Shown here: positions 12,983 through 24,834 of the stretch, piece after piece
Numbering within the stretch: position 1 is the stretch's first letter
Layout: every line of letters starts with the position of its first letter
Assembly (NCBI GenBank): GCA_963931925.1
Contig: OZ007576.1
Span: forward strand, 17,983,657-18,047,656
DNA from: Onchidella celtica
Lineage: Eukaryota > Mollusca > Gastropoda > Systellommatophora > Onchidiidae
Length of the DNA stretch: 64,000 nucleotides
Direction of reading: 5' to 3'
The notes under the pieces: model-generated
Databases searched by the model: none
What the model saw: the letters and a program-made list of their open reading frames with translations, nothing else
Told to the model about the DNA's origin: nothing
Translations under genes and position numbers: made by a program

Positions 12983-13288
12983 TTTTGTTACTTGTATCTC
13001 CATTTTCTGAAAAACTGGAGATCTTTTAGTATGTGTGGTGAGAAAAAACAACTGACACTTGGTAGAATGAATTGTGGCACTTATCAAGCTGTTTCAGAGT
13101 TCCGATTCAAGCCATTTCAGAATTCCGATTCAAGCTGTTTCAGAGTTACGATTCAAGCGGGGGCGGGAGTTTCGATTCAAGCTATTTCAGAGTTCCGATT
13201 CCAGCTATTTCAGAGTTCCGATTCAAGCTATTTCAGAGTTCCAATTCAAGCTGTTTCAGAGTTCCGATTCATTCCTTATCATAATAGC
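12983..13288 (+). repeat. Dispersed repeat, copy 2, carrying a 23-bp minisatellite
   Basis: This is homologous to 9682-9832 on both sides of the tandem part. Between CACTTATCAAGC and CCGATTCATTCC it holds about eight units of 23 bp at 13090-13273 (unit of the form TTTCAGAGTTCCGATTC + AAGCT). The third and fourth units are the most diverged. Because 23 is not a multiple of three, all three frames read the same peptide and give three overlapping spurious ORFs. Confidence 0.85.
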
Positions 13289-15597
13289 TATTGTTGGCGA
13301 CCGTCGTTACAAAGACGAATAAAAAGACAACGTAGTTATGTTCACTGTGTACAAAATACTCCAGTCCCCTAACGACAGGCGTAATACTGAAGCCGGAAAA
13401 AAGTTTAAGGACGAATTTCTCAGTTGTACAAAAACGTGGAGTCGTGACAAACAAGGACTACGGTCGCGGTGTGTACCTCTCAAAATTCGAATTTACCATC
13501 GCTGGGGGGGGGGGGTCAGGGCGACTTTCTATTCTGTGTTTTGGGCATCCTGATAAAAGAAAAGCCCAAGGACTTTGCCAGATTAGATCACTGACAGTCT
13601 CTTTCTCTCTCTCTCTTATCTTAGCAGCCACAACAAGCTGCTTACCACTCCAAACACTCAAGGTCAAGTAAACTGTAGCTTCTAAACAAAAGACGCATAA
13701 TGTATGGTCGCCAAGACAAAAGTTGGTTTTGACTGTTTGACCTATTTGTTGGGGGGGGGGGGGTGAGGTCTGCAAAAAGCTGGCGAGTGGTGAATTTTTT
13801 TAAACCTCGCTAAAATGTCAGGATATTTCTAGGCTGATTTCAAGCAAAATATTTAAACCAATAAAAATGGCTTGTGCCTTCCATATTGTAAGCAAATCTC
13901 CATTTCCAATCTTGGAAGAGGTTTTTTCTCAGGAATTGAGTCTTTCACCTCAAGCTAAACCCAATTTCGCCAGATGCACTCATGTGTGCCTGAACTTTTC
14001 AGAGTGACAAAATTTGTACATACGTGTTTGATGAACACCTGCGCGCAAACTGTTAAGAGCTAATTGCCATTTCACAGCTAACAAAAAAATAGAATGTTTA
14101 GAATACCCGTTTCGACACTATATTATTATTATTTTATAAGACTTTGTTTTCTTTTAATTTGGACACTATTCATTTGCTGTTGTTTTAACCATAAAAATGT
14201 ACAGCTGAGACGTTTGGTGACCTCGACGGAAATGTTTTCTAGGCAGGGGCCGGGAAGGACAAGGCCTGGCAACCTCATGAAAACCGACCTTTTTTTGGTT
14301 TGTGTGATTCTTCAATTCAGTGTATTTTGAATTGGCCGTCAGGCCTACAATAAACTTGTTTGTTTGATGGTAACAGATGTCATGTCTGGACACATACACA
14401 CACACACACACACACACATTATATATATATAGAGAGAGAGAGAGAGAGCCTACCCGGGGAAGATAATTATATATCTTGCAAATTTGCCTTGTAATAGGCC
14501 CAGCTAAGATCTAGGTCCCATCCATAGGCACTTGGATTCGATGCCAAGACCTGACCAATAATCGTTTTGTGATACCACAATTCCTTGCAGAATACACAAA
14601 TGTGATAAAAATTTAATCTCCGGCCAGCAATGTGTAAAGAGAGGCGTATAACACAATTTCCTGTCAAACTTTTCGAATCTACTGGACGAAAATGAGCCTC
14701 TTATTTTGCGGTTGAAAAAAATGGTGAACAGATATTAAAGGCTGAATTTTGTCCAAATACGAGGTGCCCACGTAACTCACCATCAAAAATTGAAGCAATA
14801 CACCGAGTTTCATAAATTTTGGCCACATAATTGCGGAAGTTTTAGTTGCTTACATGGTCGCCCTTCAGCTCTACTACAGTACACAAGCAACGAGTCTTTT
14901 TAATCTACATTTTTCACACAAAAAATGTGACCTAAAACTTCTTAAAGAATTCAAGGTGTTTCGTGTTTTTTGTTGTTGTCTTTTCTAAACGTGTCTGATG
15001 GTATAAAAAAAACAAAAAACAGCGGCTTTCTGACAATCATATAAATAGTGTGAGTTAAAACAAAAAACAACATTTTTCATTTGTCTCCCTTTTCGTATCT
15101 CATGGAAAAATTCCCATTTTCGCTAGTCTGGCTAATTCTCAAATGGCGTCTTACCAAGTACATTCCAAATCTTCAAACAAGCCTCAAGACTGATCTATTT
15201 AGGACGGAAGTCCCAGTCAACATGACTCGAGCTCTATCAACCGGTATTAGATGCAGATTTTTTTTCTTAATCTTTAAGTTGAATTGCGTCAGCAGTGTGC
15301 CCCCCCCCCTCCTCCACCCCCATTGAAAATGAGAGAAAGGCAGCTGATACACAACCGAATGCTATTAGCAAAGACGATGCAAAATGACATATATCGATAA
15401 TGCAATTTCCTAAGTCTCCCAAGTCTGAGTTTGATTTAACAACTGTTATACTAGTTTATAAAACTTTTTTTCAGATCCATACAAAGCAATTTTTGAGAAC
15501 TTTGCCAATGTTATAAAATTACACATGTACGATAGTATCTAATTCTATTGTTAAGCTCAAACGCTCTGAATACGCAAGAAAGGTAAAGAAAGTGTAC
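13289..15597. other. No gene seen
   Basis: There are G runs at 13504-13515 and 13751-13763, a CA tract followed by TA and GA microsatellites at about 14396-14448, and T- and A-rich stretches. No open frame resembles a known protein. The plus-strand frame near 15081-15230 has a short SLKTDLFR stretch that looks like a LINE C-terminal motif, but nothing else supports it. Confidence 0.55.
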
Positions 15598-15682
15598 CCA
15601 AAAATAGACCGTGAAGGGCGCAAAGTGGCCGTTATCGTGCCGACGCGCCGTAAAAACCCAAACTCAAACTCGATTTGAAGAA
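15598..15682 (-). repeat. Dispersed 80-bp motif, copy 1
   Basis: Read on the minus strand it contains GAGTTTGGGTTTTTACGGCG, then CGTCGGCACGATAACGGCC, then CTTTGCGCCCTTCACGG and a TATTTTTGGG end. The same succession occurs at 19701-19790 (plus) and, more diverged, at 63470-63540 (plus). It is probably a conserved piece of a short interspersed repeat; the family is unknown. Confidence 0.75.
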
Positions 15683-16607
15683 TTCACATCGGTACAATAT
15701 CGGCCATATTGTGCAAGGAAGAAACGAGAAAACAAAATATACATTACAGAAAGATTGGACAGAAAGAGACCTTGAACGGAAGGGGCACCCACCAAACCAT
15801 CCGCACAATTTCGTAAATTTTCTGCCTTAAAATGGTAACAAACGATTATATTCTACAATTCAAAATTGCACAAACCTAAGAAAGCCTCCGGGCGGACATA
15901 AACAATTACTGAATTTGTCTTTTTTACTGCCCACAAAATTCACAAAACATCTGTCTCTTTGATCAGTTTCCGGGCCTTTTGGTGCCTTTCATTTTTGTTT
16001 TGTTTCTTGAAGGCAGGCACACTTGCTGGTTTTTGTTGCTTTTGGGGGGGGGGGGGGGGGGGGGGAGGTTTACAATGCCCTTGAAAAATTATGGTAAGAA
16101 TCGCTCGATGGAACCCCCAAACCTGTGAAAGCGCCTGTTGATGACACTGAATGGAATTGTTCTGAAACCTCAGATGGACTAGATTTAATGTTCTCCGTGC
16201 TCAGATATTATATAGCAGGTTATCCCCCCCCCCCCTTGCTAACCTTGACACATCTCGATGAGTTGTGTGGTAAAATACTTCACTTGGGCCCCACCACACA
16301 GCTGAAAACTATGTTAATTCAACCTAAATGTAAAAAGTCCCAGGCGAGGTGAGATTTTTAGAGAGAGATAGGGCGGTTGGGGGGGGGGGGGGGGTGGGGG
16401 TTCAGAAATGGAAATGTTGGACGGGGAGCGCAAACTGAAAAGCTGAAGATGATGAAAACACGTTAGTTTTCATGAAGAAATTTCTCTTAACCCTGTTGCT
16501 GCCAAGGCATAAATTATGTCTCAATGCGCAAATGCAGGCAATGGTACTACTGCAAGTGCAACCTTGGGATGTTTCGACCTATGTGTGACAACACCACACC
16601 AATGGAA
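15683..16607. other. No gene seen; long G runs
   Basis: Holds the longest homopolymer of the window, G22 at 16044-16065, plus C11 near 16227 and G16 at 16379-16394. No supported coding region. Confidence 0.6.
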
Positions 16608-16974
16608 CCAGTGGCCGTATGCATGAACTTGGTATAAATCCGCCCGTTTTGCACCATGCTGCAGGCTTGGTAGGGCGTACGGCCACCTTGGTGTAAACTC
16701 AAATTTAGTTGGTATGCGTGAACTTAAGTGACATTTTTTCTTTCGCCCATGAAGTCGTGGGTTGGAATAAAATATCAGTTATTTCCTTTCTTTCTAGCGG
16801 ACGCCTCTTTCCGTAACTTGTTACGCAATGCGTAGGAGACGTCCTCGGAGAAAGTGTAAAGTTATGAACCCTTTACACGTGGGTGTATGCCTACGCGCAG
16901 TTCATGCATACCGGGTGGCGTTTTGCATCGACGCGCAGGGCCCACACCACCTTTCATGCATACATAGCCACAGG
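16608..16974. mobile_element. MITE-like inverted repeat element (candidate)
   Basis: The left end reads CCAGTGGCCGTATGCATGAA. The right end, reverse-complemented, reads CCTGTGGCTATGTATGCATGAA, an imperfect terminal inverted repeat of about 20 bp. An additional internal AGTTCATGCATAC at 16899-16911 is the inverse of GTATGCATGAACT at 16617-16629. Length is about 367 bp with no transposase. No clear target duplication was found, so the borders and the call are tentative. Confidence 0.4.
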
Positions 16975-17470
16975 TGCTTTAGACTAGAGTTATACATGCA
17001 ATACACATTGCTGAGGCTCCTGGGACGGGGGCTGAATGTATGTTAGTAAAACGGTCTAAAATAACTTGGATAAATCAGTTAATAATTCTGGAGGCAATAC
17101 GTGAATGAAAAGATGGAAAGATATTTCATGATAATAATGCATGTAACAACAACGATCTAAGCTAATTACCCTGAAAAATAAAGGTTTCTGATTCATGCAA
17201 TAAAATGGCCATCACATGTGCATGCAAAGGATACGAGAAACGAATTGTAGTACGGTAAACTACTAAAGCAAAGTTAAATGAAAATATCGCTGGCTCTCAA
17301 CTTAAAATTCCACACAAATATCTACACTCTTCAATGACTATTCTTACTAAAATATTACTGCCCTAATTCCGGATCTGTGATCTTGAGGGTGGTGCTCCTA
17401 ATCAGAAACTGTCCTGTTGCTTGAGAACACTGGAATCCAAGAAGTATTGCTCTTTTAAAAGCACTACGAG
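16975..17470. other. No gene seen
   Basis: Unremarkable AT-rich DNA with no supported gene or repeat. Confidence 0.6.
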
Positions 17471-17790
17471 TTATGGAAATAGATCGAACTGTCCTGGTTA
17501 GGATACAATCTATACAACTATCCTGACTACACATACAGGATACACAATACAAGGCTCTAGTCACATCGACAGGATACAAAATATTAATGGTAATGAAATA
17601 ACTGTCCTGACTAAATGTAGGCTACCGGCTACTATAAATCAAAGGCTCTGTTCACATCCTTAGGATACAAACTACAACTAAATGTCCTGAATACTCGCAC
17701 AGGATGCAGTACAAGGCTCTGGTCACAGTCACAGGATACACAATATAACGAAATGTCCTGTCTACACACTTTACTACAAATGCAGGTGGT
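17471..17790. repeat. Degenerate tandem repeat region
   Basis: Modules AAGGCTCT(A/G)GTCACA, ACAGGATACA and (A)TGTCCTG(A/T)CTACA recur three to four times in the same order, with spacing of roughly 70-95 bp (for example AAGGCTCT near 17549, 17643 and 17712). Minus-strand frames across it read the same peptide pattern (TRALYC) twice, which is a by-product of the repetition. Confidence 0.7.
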
Positions 17791-19700
17791 GACACTTCAG
17801 GTCTTGGGTTATATAATAGCCTCCCCGCTCTTCTGCACAATTCAGAGACAACCCGGGTCCAATACGTTACGCATGGACAAAAGCCTGCCTGGCCACAACA
17901 TGCGAGTACAAGAACTCTACGTATACCACTCTACACGAGCAAGATGTCGCGCTAGTCTATCGCAAGCCGACGGACTACTCCAGATTTGCTCTGGAATATA
18001 TAATACAGAAAAGGAAATTACAGAGAAACTGTAGGGGGGTGGGGGGAGTTCTACTTAGAAGAAATTCGTGACCCATAAAAACGTGCACAAAGATTCCATC
18101 GTGTTGGTCAGACTCGCACGCTGGGGTATTAGGTGGACAGGTAACTGCCCTACCATCAACAGGCAACCCGAGACAAATTCAAACAATCGAACGGGAAAGC
18201 GGACGAGCATTACACGGCATTTCGTTACACAATTATATTCTTGTACCCGTCATGTTTTTGTTTTTTTTTAGCTGAAAGTGGTAATAACCTCAAGAAATGT
18301 TTGTATTCGATCTTGGAGTGCGCTGGATCGGAAACCTCAACAACTATGTAGGCCCCTATTATTATTTCGCCACCCTTGTGGAAGGCTGGTTTCACTGATT
18401 ATGGCAATACAACTTTGGCCAACGAAATGATAATTGTGGGGGTTAAAATCAGAAGGGATCCAGGTGCCATTTGACTGCTTTTGAGAGAAAAAAGCAAACA
18501 TTTCAGAATAAACCAATTTAATAAAACTTCGAGAAAATCGTTCAAATATTAAAATCCTATTGGTTTATATACTGCAATGAATTTTCCGCTTTTTTTTTTT
18601 TTTATAAATGCAGTCAGTCAAATGGCACTTAAATCCCTTTCCAATTCTGACCCCCTCAATTGGCTTACGCAGTTGTAGGAGTTGAAGTGCAGTGTATGCT
18701 TGGGCCTAGGGTGGTTTTTTTTTTTTTAATGTTTTCCCCCTTCCCACATCTTGGTCTAAAATATAAGGCTCACAACGAACTGCTTTGAGCCAAAATATAT
18801 AGATATATAATTATATATTCAGTAAGAAAGCGCTGTATGTACTGTTTTGGCAGCCGGTGAAATTTTTGCACCTAATTCGTTCTGTTGGAGTGCCACTGAT
18901 TAAGAAACATGCTTTATTACTTACACTATGATTTTCACTTTCAGAGTCATCTTGCTTACGCATAAATCCAAGCACGCATGTCTAATTGTGGCTCTCTTAT
19001 CCCATAAATTAACCGGGCACACGGTATATATATATATGTACACAGCACGAGTCTCTCTGTACACACAAAAATATAAAGGGGGAAAAACAAAAGCGAGAAA
19101 CTAAATGAGCACGTGTGTGTACCCCTCCAACATCTGTTTCCTTTTGTTGGTTTATGAGGTATTGAAACACACGAATTATGCGTCAGATAATATCAATAAT
19201 ACACGCTGAGCCATCGGGATAATGTGCTGGAACTCTCTATGCAGCCAGCTCGCACACGGAGACAATTAGCACACGATGAACTAGATCTGGTTCCAGACAA
19301 GAGATCCCAGAAGTATTAAGGCTTAGAGAGGTTGGGGGGGGGGGAGAGAAGCGTGACCAGCACGTGGATTAAGTCGTGTGATCTGCCTAATGCGAGAAGA
19401 TCGTGATAGGACTGCAATGAAAACAATGGTATTATTACTATTTATTCCTTACTCGTGTCGCGAATGCGTCAATTTGATACGCACGTTGCGTCGCAGGCAT
19501 GTGTGTGCGTCCACGGGTCAGGACTATTACAATACGTTTACTGTTTCCAGACCAATCTGCCGTGGTGGACCTTGGAAAATAAACTACAAGCATTCATGTG
19601 CCTAAAGGCTAACAATGGAGTGTGTGTTTGGGGGGGGGGGGCGGGGGGGGGGCTAGGTGGGCGACTTGAAAAGGAGCTTACAATTTTGAAGGGGGGGGGG
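17791..19700. other. No gene seen
   Basis: AT-rich DNA with T runs near 18590-18603 and 18716-18728, a TATATA tract near 19024-19036 and G runs near 19335-19343 and 19630-19650. No supported gene. Confidence 0.6.
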
Positions 19701-19790
19701 TGTTGAGTTTGGGTTTGGGTTTTACGGCGCGTCGGCATTATAACGGGGACTTTGCGCTCTTCACGGTCTATTTGGGGGAGGCGACTCCCC
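19701..19790 (+). repeat. Dispersed 80-bp motif, copy 2
   Basis: Contains GAGTTTGGGTTTGGGTTTTA, CGGCGCGTCGGCATTATAAC, GACTTTGCGCTCTTCACGG and TCTATTTGGGGG in the order seen in copy 1 at 15598-15682. Confidence 0.75.
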
Positions 19791-20533
19791 GTGGTAGAGG
19801 CAAAATGAGAGAGGGGCACTGGGGAAGAATATTGATAGTGTGTCGAGTCAAAGACCCTTCAGCACGAAAAGAGATTCATAGGATATAAAAATGGATAAAA
19901 TAATTATGGAGATTCTTCTAACACTAATTAAAAAAGTACTGCTAATAAGCAGTTTGGAATGGGGGAGTGGATGGGGTAAAAATTTCCATCTGGCCGGGGG
20001 AGGGGGCTACTACCGATTTTGCAGAAGGCCCAATGTTAGTGGGGGGGGGGGGGGTTTAAAAAATGACCCCATTAGCACTGCCCTGTTAATAAATTTACTC
20101 CAGAGGAATTGGTCGCACGAAAGGTAACTGTCTGAAATTCTTTTGCGGTCTCAACAATAGCAAACAGAACAGTGCATTTTCTGAGAGAAAAACCTGTCCA
20201 AACTGGCAAAATCACAGCCACCAATCACGCAGTGACGTCATTAGGCTTGAGGGCAAAAACTGCCAGAGAGGGAAAAAAAACATCTCATCGAGATCTATAA
20301 AATCAACCAGTATGAAAACCCTGTCGGCTGTTTTTCCTATTGTTCTTTACACCCATTGAGCTTTCAGTTATCAGTAGCGCCGTGGTTTATCGGAAACAAT
20401 TTCCGCACTTTGCACCTTCCCGCTGTCCCGAGCGCCACGGGAGTGCAGTTGTTGTGGTTTTTTATATTATTGTTATTGTGATGCAGTCTCGAGTTTAGCG
20501 ACAACATTCGTTTTCATATGCATATCAAATATG
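19791..20533. other. No gene seen
   Basis: Holds a G14 run at 20041-20054. No supported coding region or RNA gene. Confidence 0.6.
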
Positions 20534-21045
20534 GCCGGGGCTATTCAGACCTCTAGAAGCCCGAATAAACAACCCCCCCCCCTCCCCCCATTACTCTATT
20601 CAGGCCGCTAGATACCCGAATAGACAAAACACCCCACCTTTATTCTATTCAGGCCTCTCTAACTAGAGGCTAGAATAGACATCCCCCTAGGCCGGCTCTA
20701 TGTAGGCCGCTAGAGGTCCGAATAGACAAAACAGCTACCATTACTATTCAGGCCTCTCTACCTAGAGGTCCGAAAAGACAAAACACCTACCGTTACTATT
20801 CAGGCCTCTCTACCTAGAGGTCCGAAAAGACAAAACACCTACCGTTACTATTCAGGCCTCTCTACCTAGAGGTCCGAAAAGACAAAACACCTACCGTTAC
20901 TATTCAGGCCCCTCTACCTAGAGGTCCGAATAGACAAAACACCTACCGTTACTATTCAGGCCTCTCTACCTAGAAGTCCAAAAAAACAAAACACCATTAC
21001 TCTATTCAAGCCTCTACATAGAGACCAAAATAGACACCCCCATTA
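20534..21045. repeat. Satellite-like tandem array, 52-bp unit
   Basis: About ten units of some 52 bp. The central five (about 20748-20990) are nearly identical, while the units on both flanks are progressively diverged and vary in length. Each unit contains TACTATTCAGGCC, an inverted pair CCTCT...AGAGG around CTACCT, then TCCGAAAAGACAAAACACC. More diverged edges around a homogenised centre are typical of arrays that evolve by unequal exchange. There is no spacer diversity, so this is not a CRISPR array. Confidence 0.9.
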
Positions 21046-21327
21046 AATATAACAATTGTGTCCCCTTCTTTTAAAAGGATAATTTCTCTTCGGACTGGTG
21101 TTAACTATTTCAACTGACTGAGAACCGCACTGTATACGATGTATAAAAAATAGCAACACCGATGCCAAGTGCAACACTGCCATACTGGTAAATGTCCAAC
21201 CATAAACAATTTTCTTATTTATTTCTTTCGTCTACCACCCGCGCCAGAGACGTGTGTGGTGAGAAGTAATCTTGGCCTTCGCAGATGACGACTGATTTAC
21301 AACAATATTTTTGTCACTGAGCAGACA
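21046..21327. other. No gene seen
   Basis: Short unremarkable spacer between the 52-bp array and the SINE. Confidence 0.6.
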
Positions 21328-21536
21328 CGGTGGTCTAGAGAGACGAGGTGCTCGCCTCTCATGCCGAAGGTACCGGGTTCGAATCCCGGTCGGTGCCGGC
21401 ATGTTGGAAGTTGGAATTTCTCATATTTTCTTGTTCCTGATTCTATGGTAGGTATGATCGAGCACCCAGTCTTCTCGGATAAGGACGGAAAACTCTGAGG
21501 GCCCGTGTGCACGTTAAAAGTACCTTGGCAGTTGGA
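21328..21536 (+). repeat. tRNA-derived SINE, copy 2
   Basis: The A-box-like TGGTCTAGAGAG lies at 21330-21341 and a perfect B-box GGGTTCGAATCCC at 21375-21387. The same non-tRNA body follows as in the minus-strand copy at 5776-6005, ending CCTTGGCAGTTGG. It is better preserved in the B-box than copy 1. Confidence 0.87.
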
Positions 21537-23510
21537 CAGAGATCTCTCTACCATTTCCTCCCTCTTCCTCCTCCATCCCCAGCCCCCCCCCTCCCACCCT
21601 GGAGCATAATTATCGTCACTGCTCGATTGTGGCATGTCAGACTTGTGCCAAAATACAAACTGACGGGTCTTTGCAATCCTGGGCATGAGGACTATCAGGT
21701 ACAAAAATAAATGCTCCGAAATGTAAATAATCCAGTAGAATCAAATGACAGGAAAAGAATGTAGTATCTCAAAGGTGTCAAAAATGACTCGATGCCATAG
21801 CGACGTAGAGCAACGACGGTATGCTTCATTTGCAGGAAAACTTAAGACATTCCAAATGAATGATACTGCATCTCGGCTGTCAAATACTCTCTATACACGC
21901 CATAAATTAGCGTCACTGTCAAAACATTTTTGCAAGGCATTTATTGTACGAAACTGTGCCAGTGCATACTGCCGTCCAAAGGCCGAGCGACGTAACTGGC
22001 ATCATGGCCTTTTCTACGAGTACTTTATTGCCTTTAATGAGCTTGTCTCACACTTATTCTTTCATGTCAAACCCAGGTAGACGTATCTGCTATCGAAACA
22101 GTTTTCTAGTGTGGCAAACGTATAAATAGAAGCATCTTATATGGTGACCCCCCCGCACACATTTTTTATTTTTTTTGCGTTTTTCTTAAGAGTATAGTAA
22201 TGAGCAGATATTATTATGTCGCTCTGCCTTTGCACGGCAGCATACATGAAAAAACTGAGGAACTTTTGGTACTGACGGCGCTCGCCCATCCGATTCTGAT
22301 TCAATGACCAGCTGGGGGCTGACGTCACGACATTCGCTTCACTGAGAGATCCAACCACCGGTAGTTTGGCTGATGCGCACCAGGTCTAGTTGAAACTCAG
22401 TGCTGTGACGTCAACATCCAACCCAGACCGCCGATCAAAATCCACTAGCACGAGCCTGGACTAAGACAAGAGTTTTCTAGCACATACAGTTTGTGCATTA
22501 ATGGTCGAATACATCGTACTGGAACTGGAATTACGAATTACGTGCAAGAAATTCAAAAATTGAATTCTCTGAAATCTGAAATCTTTGATTATGTAAAACA
22601 AAACTCCCTCATGTTATCTAACTACTGACCTGATCTGGGATTTGGCGTGAAGTTGTGAAATATGGTTGTGGCAACTACTCATTATACGTAAGAAGAATAT
22701 ACAATCGGGCACCATCGGGAAATAATTCGCAAAATACGTAAAATAATTATTCCCCTGCGAGGATTCAGACACGTTTCGAACGGGACGCATGGGGGGGGGG
22801 GGGGGGGGGACAGCAGTGAAAATCTGATCTTGGCTTTAAGAAAAATTGGATTTTATGTGGTTTTTGACATTTCTCAGACAATTTACCCGTTTATCTTTCC
22901 ATGTCTGAAAGTTTTCAATTCAAAAACTAAATTGCCCAAACTCGCAATTTTGTAAAGGATATATATACCAAGGCAGATTCAGCTGTGGTCTGACAAAAAC
23001 GGTCTTTTTTCTAAATTGTTCAACATATTTTATACACATTTCTCAATAAGTTCTTGACAGAGCTCTTTGCAACGTGCTAGGCTCTTATCCTTTGCTTGTT
23101 TTTTGGCAATTTCGTCAAAAAGATTTTTTAAAATATTCACTACCTCCCAGAAATTTTCGCCTGAAATGCATCAAGCGTTAACATAATAGGTTTCGAAAAT
23201 TGTATACAAAAAAATTCTTAAACAAATCCAAAAAACATATCATTTCGTGACCTTTGAACTAAGAAAGTATATATATATGTTTGAAAGTTTATATACCTGT
23301 ATAAATCCTATCTGGCGGATGATATTTATCGGTTACCATGGACGCAGTTGAACAACTTCAGTGTATCAAAATGCCCTTCTAGAAAAGGCGGTACGTAGAT
23401 TTATTCTTCAATGCAGCAAGCACCCTTAAAATTCTCAGTGCGCACTGAAATCTTCCTGCCATGTAGCTGTGGAATTTAAATTATAGTGGAATCTGCTTAA
23501 AGCGAAGTTC
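21537..23510. other. No gene seen; flank of element A
   Basis: No supported coding region. Open frames of up to 111 codons (such as 21745-22080) lack any family resemblance or exon signals. A G19 run lies at 22791-22809. Confidence 0.55.
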
Positions 23511-23515
23511 AGGGG

Positions 23516-24834
23516 TGTCAGGGTTAGGACTAGAAGTGTCGTGCTGGGTCACGGCTTGTTTATTTCATGGTCTCGTTAACTTTAGCCAGTGCAAATGTCC
23601 TTGAACTATTCTCGTGGACAGTTTGTTTTTGTAACGCTTTTTCTTAGAGATGGAAAGAAAGTGGGGCGGGATAGAATAAATGGAGGAGTTAACAGTGACG
23701 GTGCAATTTTCGACCCCGTGGTTTGGATGAACTCTAGCAGGGAAGAGAGGGGGGCGAATAAGGGCGAGATAGTAAATTCGTACATAAAACGTAGAGGGTT
23801 GGAGACTTTAGTGAGGGTTTTGATATGTTAATTTGACCTTGGCTGTTACTAGTGCAAGGCCGTGACCGATTTCCATGTAGAATCTATTAATACTACGAGC
23901 TGAGCTCGAAATGGATGCACCAATCAAATTTGGGCAGTTGGCTGGGGATTCGCAGATGGCCGAGCAGTATTTAAGCGGAGCCATTCCCACGTTTCTTCAC
24001 TCCCATGCAGAAATATCCTTCTGTGAAGGCAGTCGGCGTGATTCAGCCAGAGAGAATCAGAAGATTGTTATAGTCATGTCTATGACCTTGATAGACATTG
24101 GAATGAGACCATACGATTCCCACAAACCATCTACTGCTATTATCTCCAGCTCCCTGATCTCGTATCAGGGACCAAGTGTAAGTGTTTGTCTATTGATTCG
24201 ACGATGAACGTGAAGCTGACCTTAAATTCTCCAGTAGAAGTGCTACCGAAGGATGCAAGACTACAATGTATTTTAACTTGCAACTAGATCTAGCATGAAT
24301 GTCTGGTATACACATTTGTAAATTGAAATTGATGTGTCTGGATGAGGCTGGGGATTGCCAGCCCATCCTAGAGTAGATCTAGATCTAACTTAACTACGTC
24401 AGTTGTATTGACGAGTTTAATCCTTTATAAGCGGTAGGCACAAATAACTGAGTTAACATTGTCGTCTGAGACATTAGAATATTATTTGTAAGATAGTAGG
24501 CAGACTATATCTGGAAGATAGATAAGTAATAATTAAATTGTGAATGAGTCAGAATGATATAATCTTTTAGGAATCTAGAGGAGACTTCTAGTGATATGTT
24601 ATTGAATTTTCATTTGATGCTGCTGATGTTGTCCTTTTTAATATGTAAGAGCTAGACGAAATTTGTTAGGGATTTCAAAGTAAATAAATTTGTGGCCCTG
24701 CTGGTCCTTGATAAAACTTATTCGAATTGTTATTAGTATATGTGGCATGGTATGGAAGAATAATTCCTAAAAACCTCTCGATATTTTAAATGCAGTCGTA
24801 ACACCAATAATTCCATATAACCCAACTCGTAACA
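23516..24834 (+). repeat. Element A 5' LTR
   Basis: Runs from TGTCAGGGTTAGG to CCCAACTCGTAACA and matches 31442-32760 at all but about three positions. A TATTTAAG box at 23968-23975 lines up with a TATTTAAA box in the LTR of element B and is the likely core promoter. An AATAAA at 24683-24688 is a weak candidate polyadenylation signal. A 98-codon frame inside is present in both LTRs only because the LTRs are copies of each other. Confidence 0.95.
23968..23975 (+). promoter_or_regulatory. TATA-like box of element A LTR
   Basis: TATTTAAG in the context AGTATTTAAGCGG. The matching position in the related LTR of element B reads AGTATTTAAACCC, while much of the surrounding LTR has diverged. The same box occurs in the 3' LTR at 31894-31901. 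The transcription start is inferred to lie about 25-30 bp downstream. Confidence 0.55.

Noticed and set aside
13072-13372. Three overlapping ORFs with a repeated SSDSS/FRVPIQA-like peptide
   Set aside because: All three frames read the same peptide because the 23-bp minisatellite unit shifts frame each time; no gene is implied.
15081-15326. LINE C-terminal remnant suggested by SLKTDLFR
   Set aside because: Only one short motif, no RT text and no microsatellite tail; too little to call.
16828-17046. Arg-rich ORF starting MRRRRPRRKCK
   Set aside because: Lies inside the MITE-like candidate, has no homologous pattern and no supporting signals.
21328-21400. Genuine tRNA gene
   Set aside because: The tRNA-like head lacks a proper acceptor stem closure and is followed by a body shared with the copy at 5776-6005, so it is a SINE head.
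23911-24207. 98-codon ORF in the LTR of element A, repeated at 31837-32133
   Set aside because: Its presence twice is explained by LTR identity; the peptide has no recognisable domain and the related LTR of element B shows no clear counterpart.
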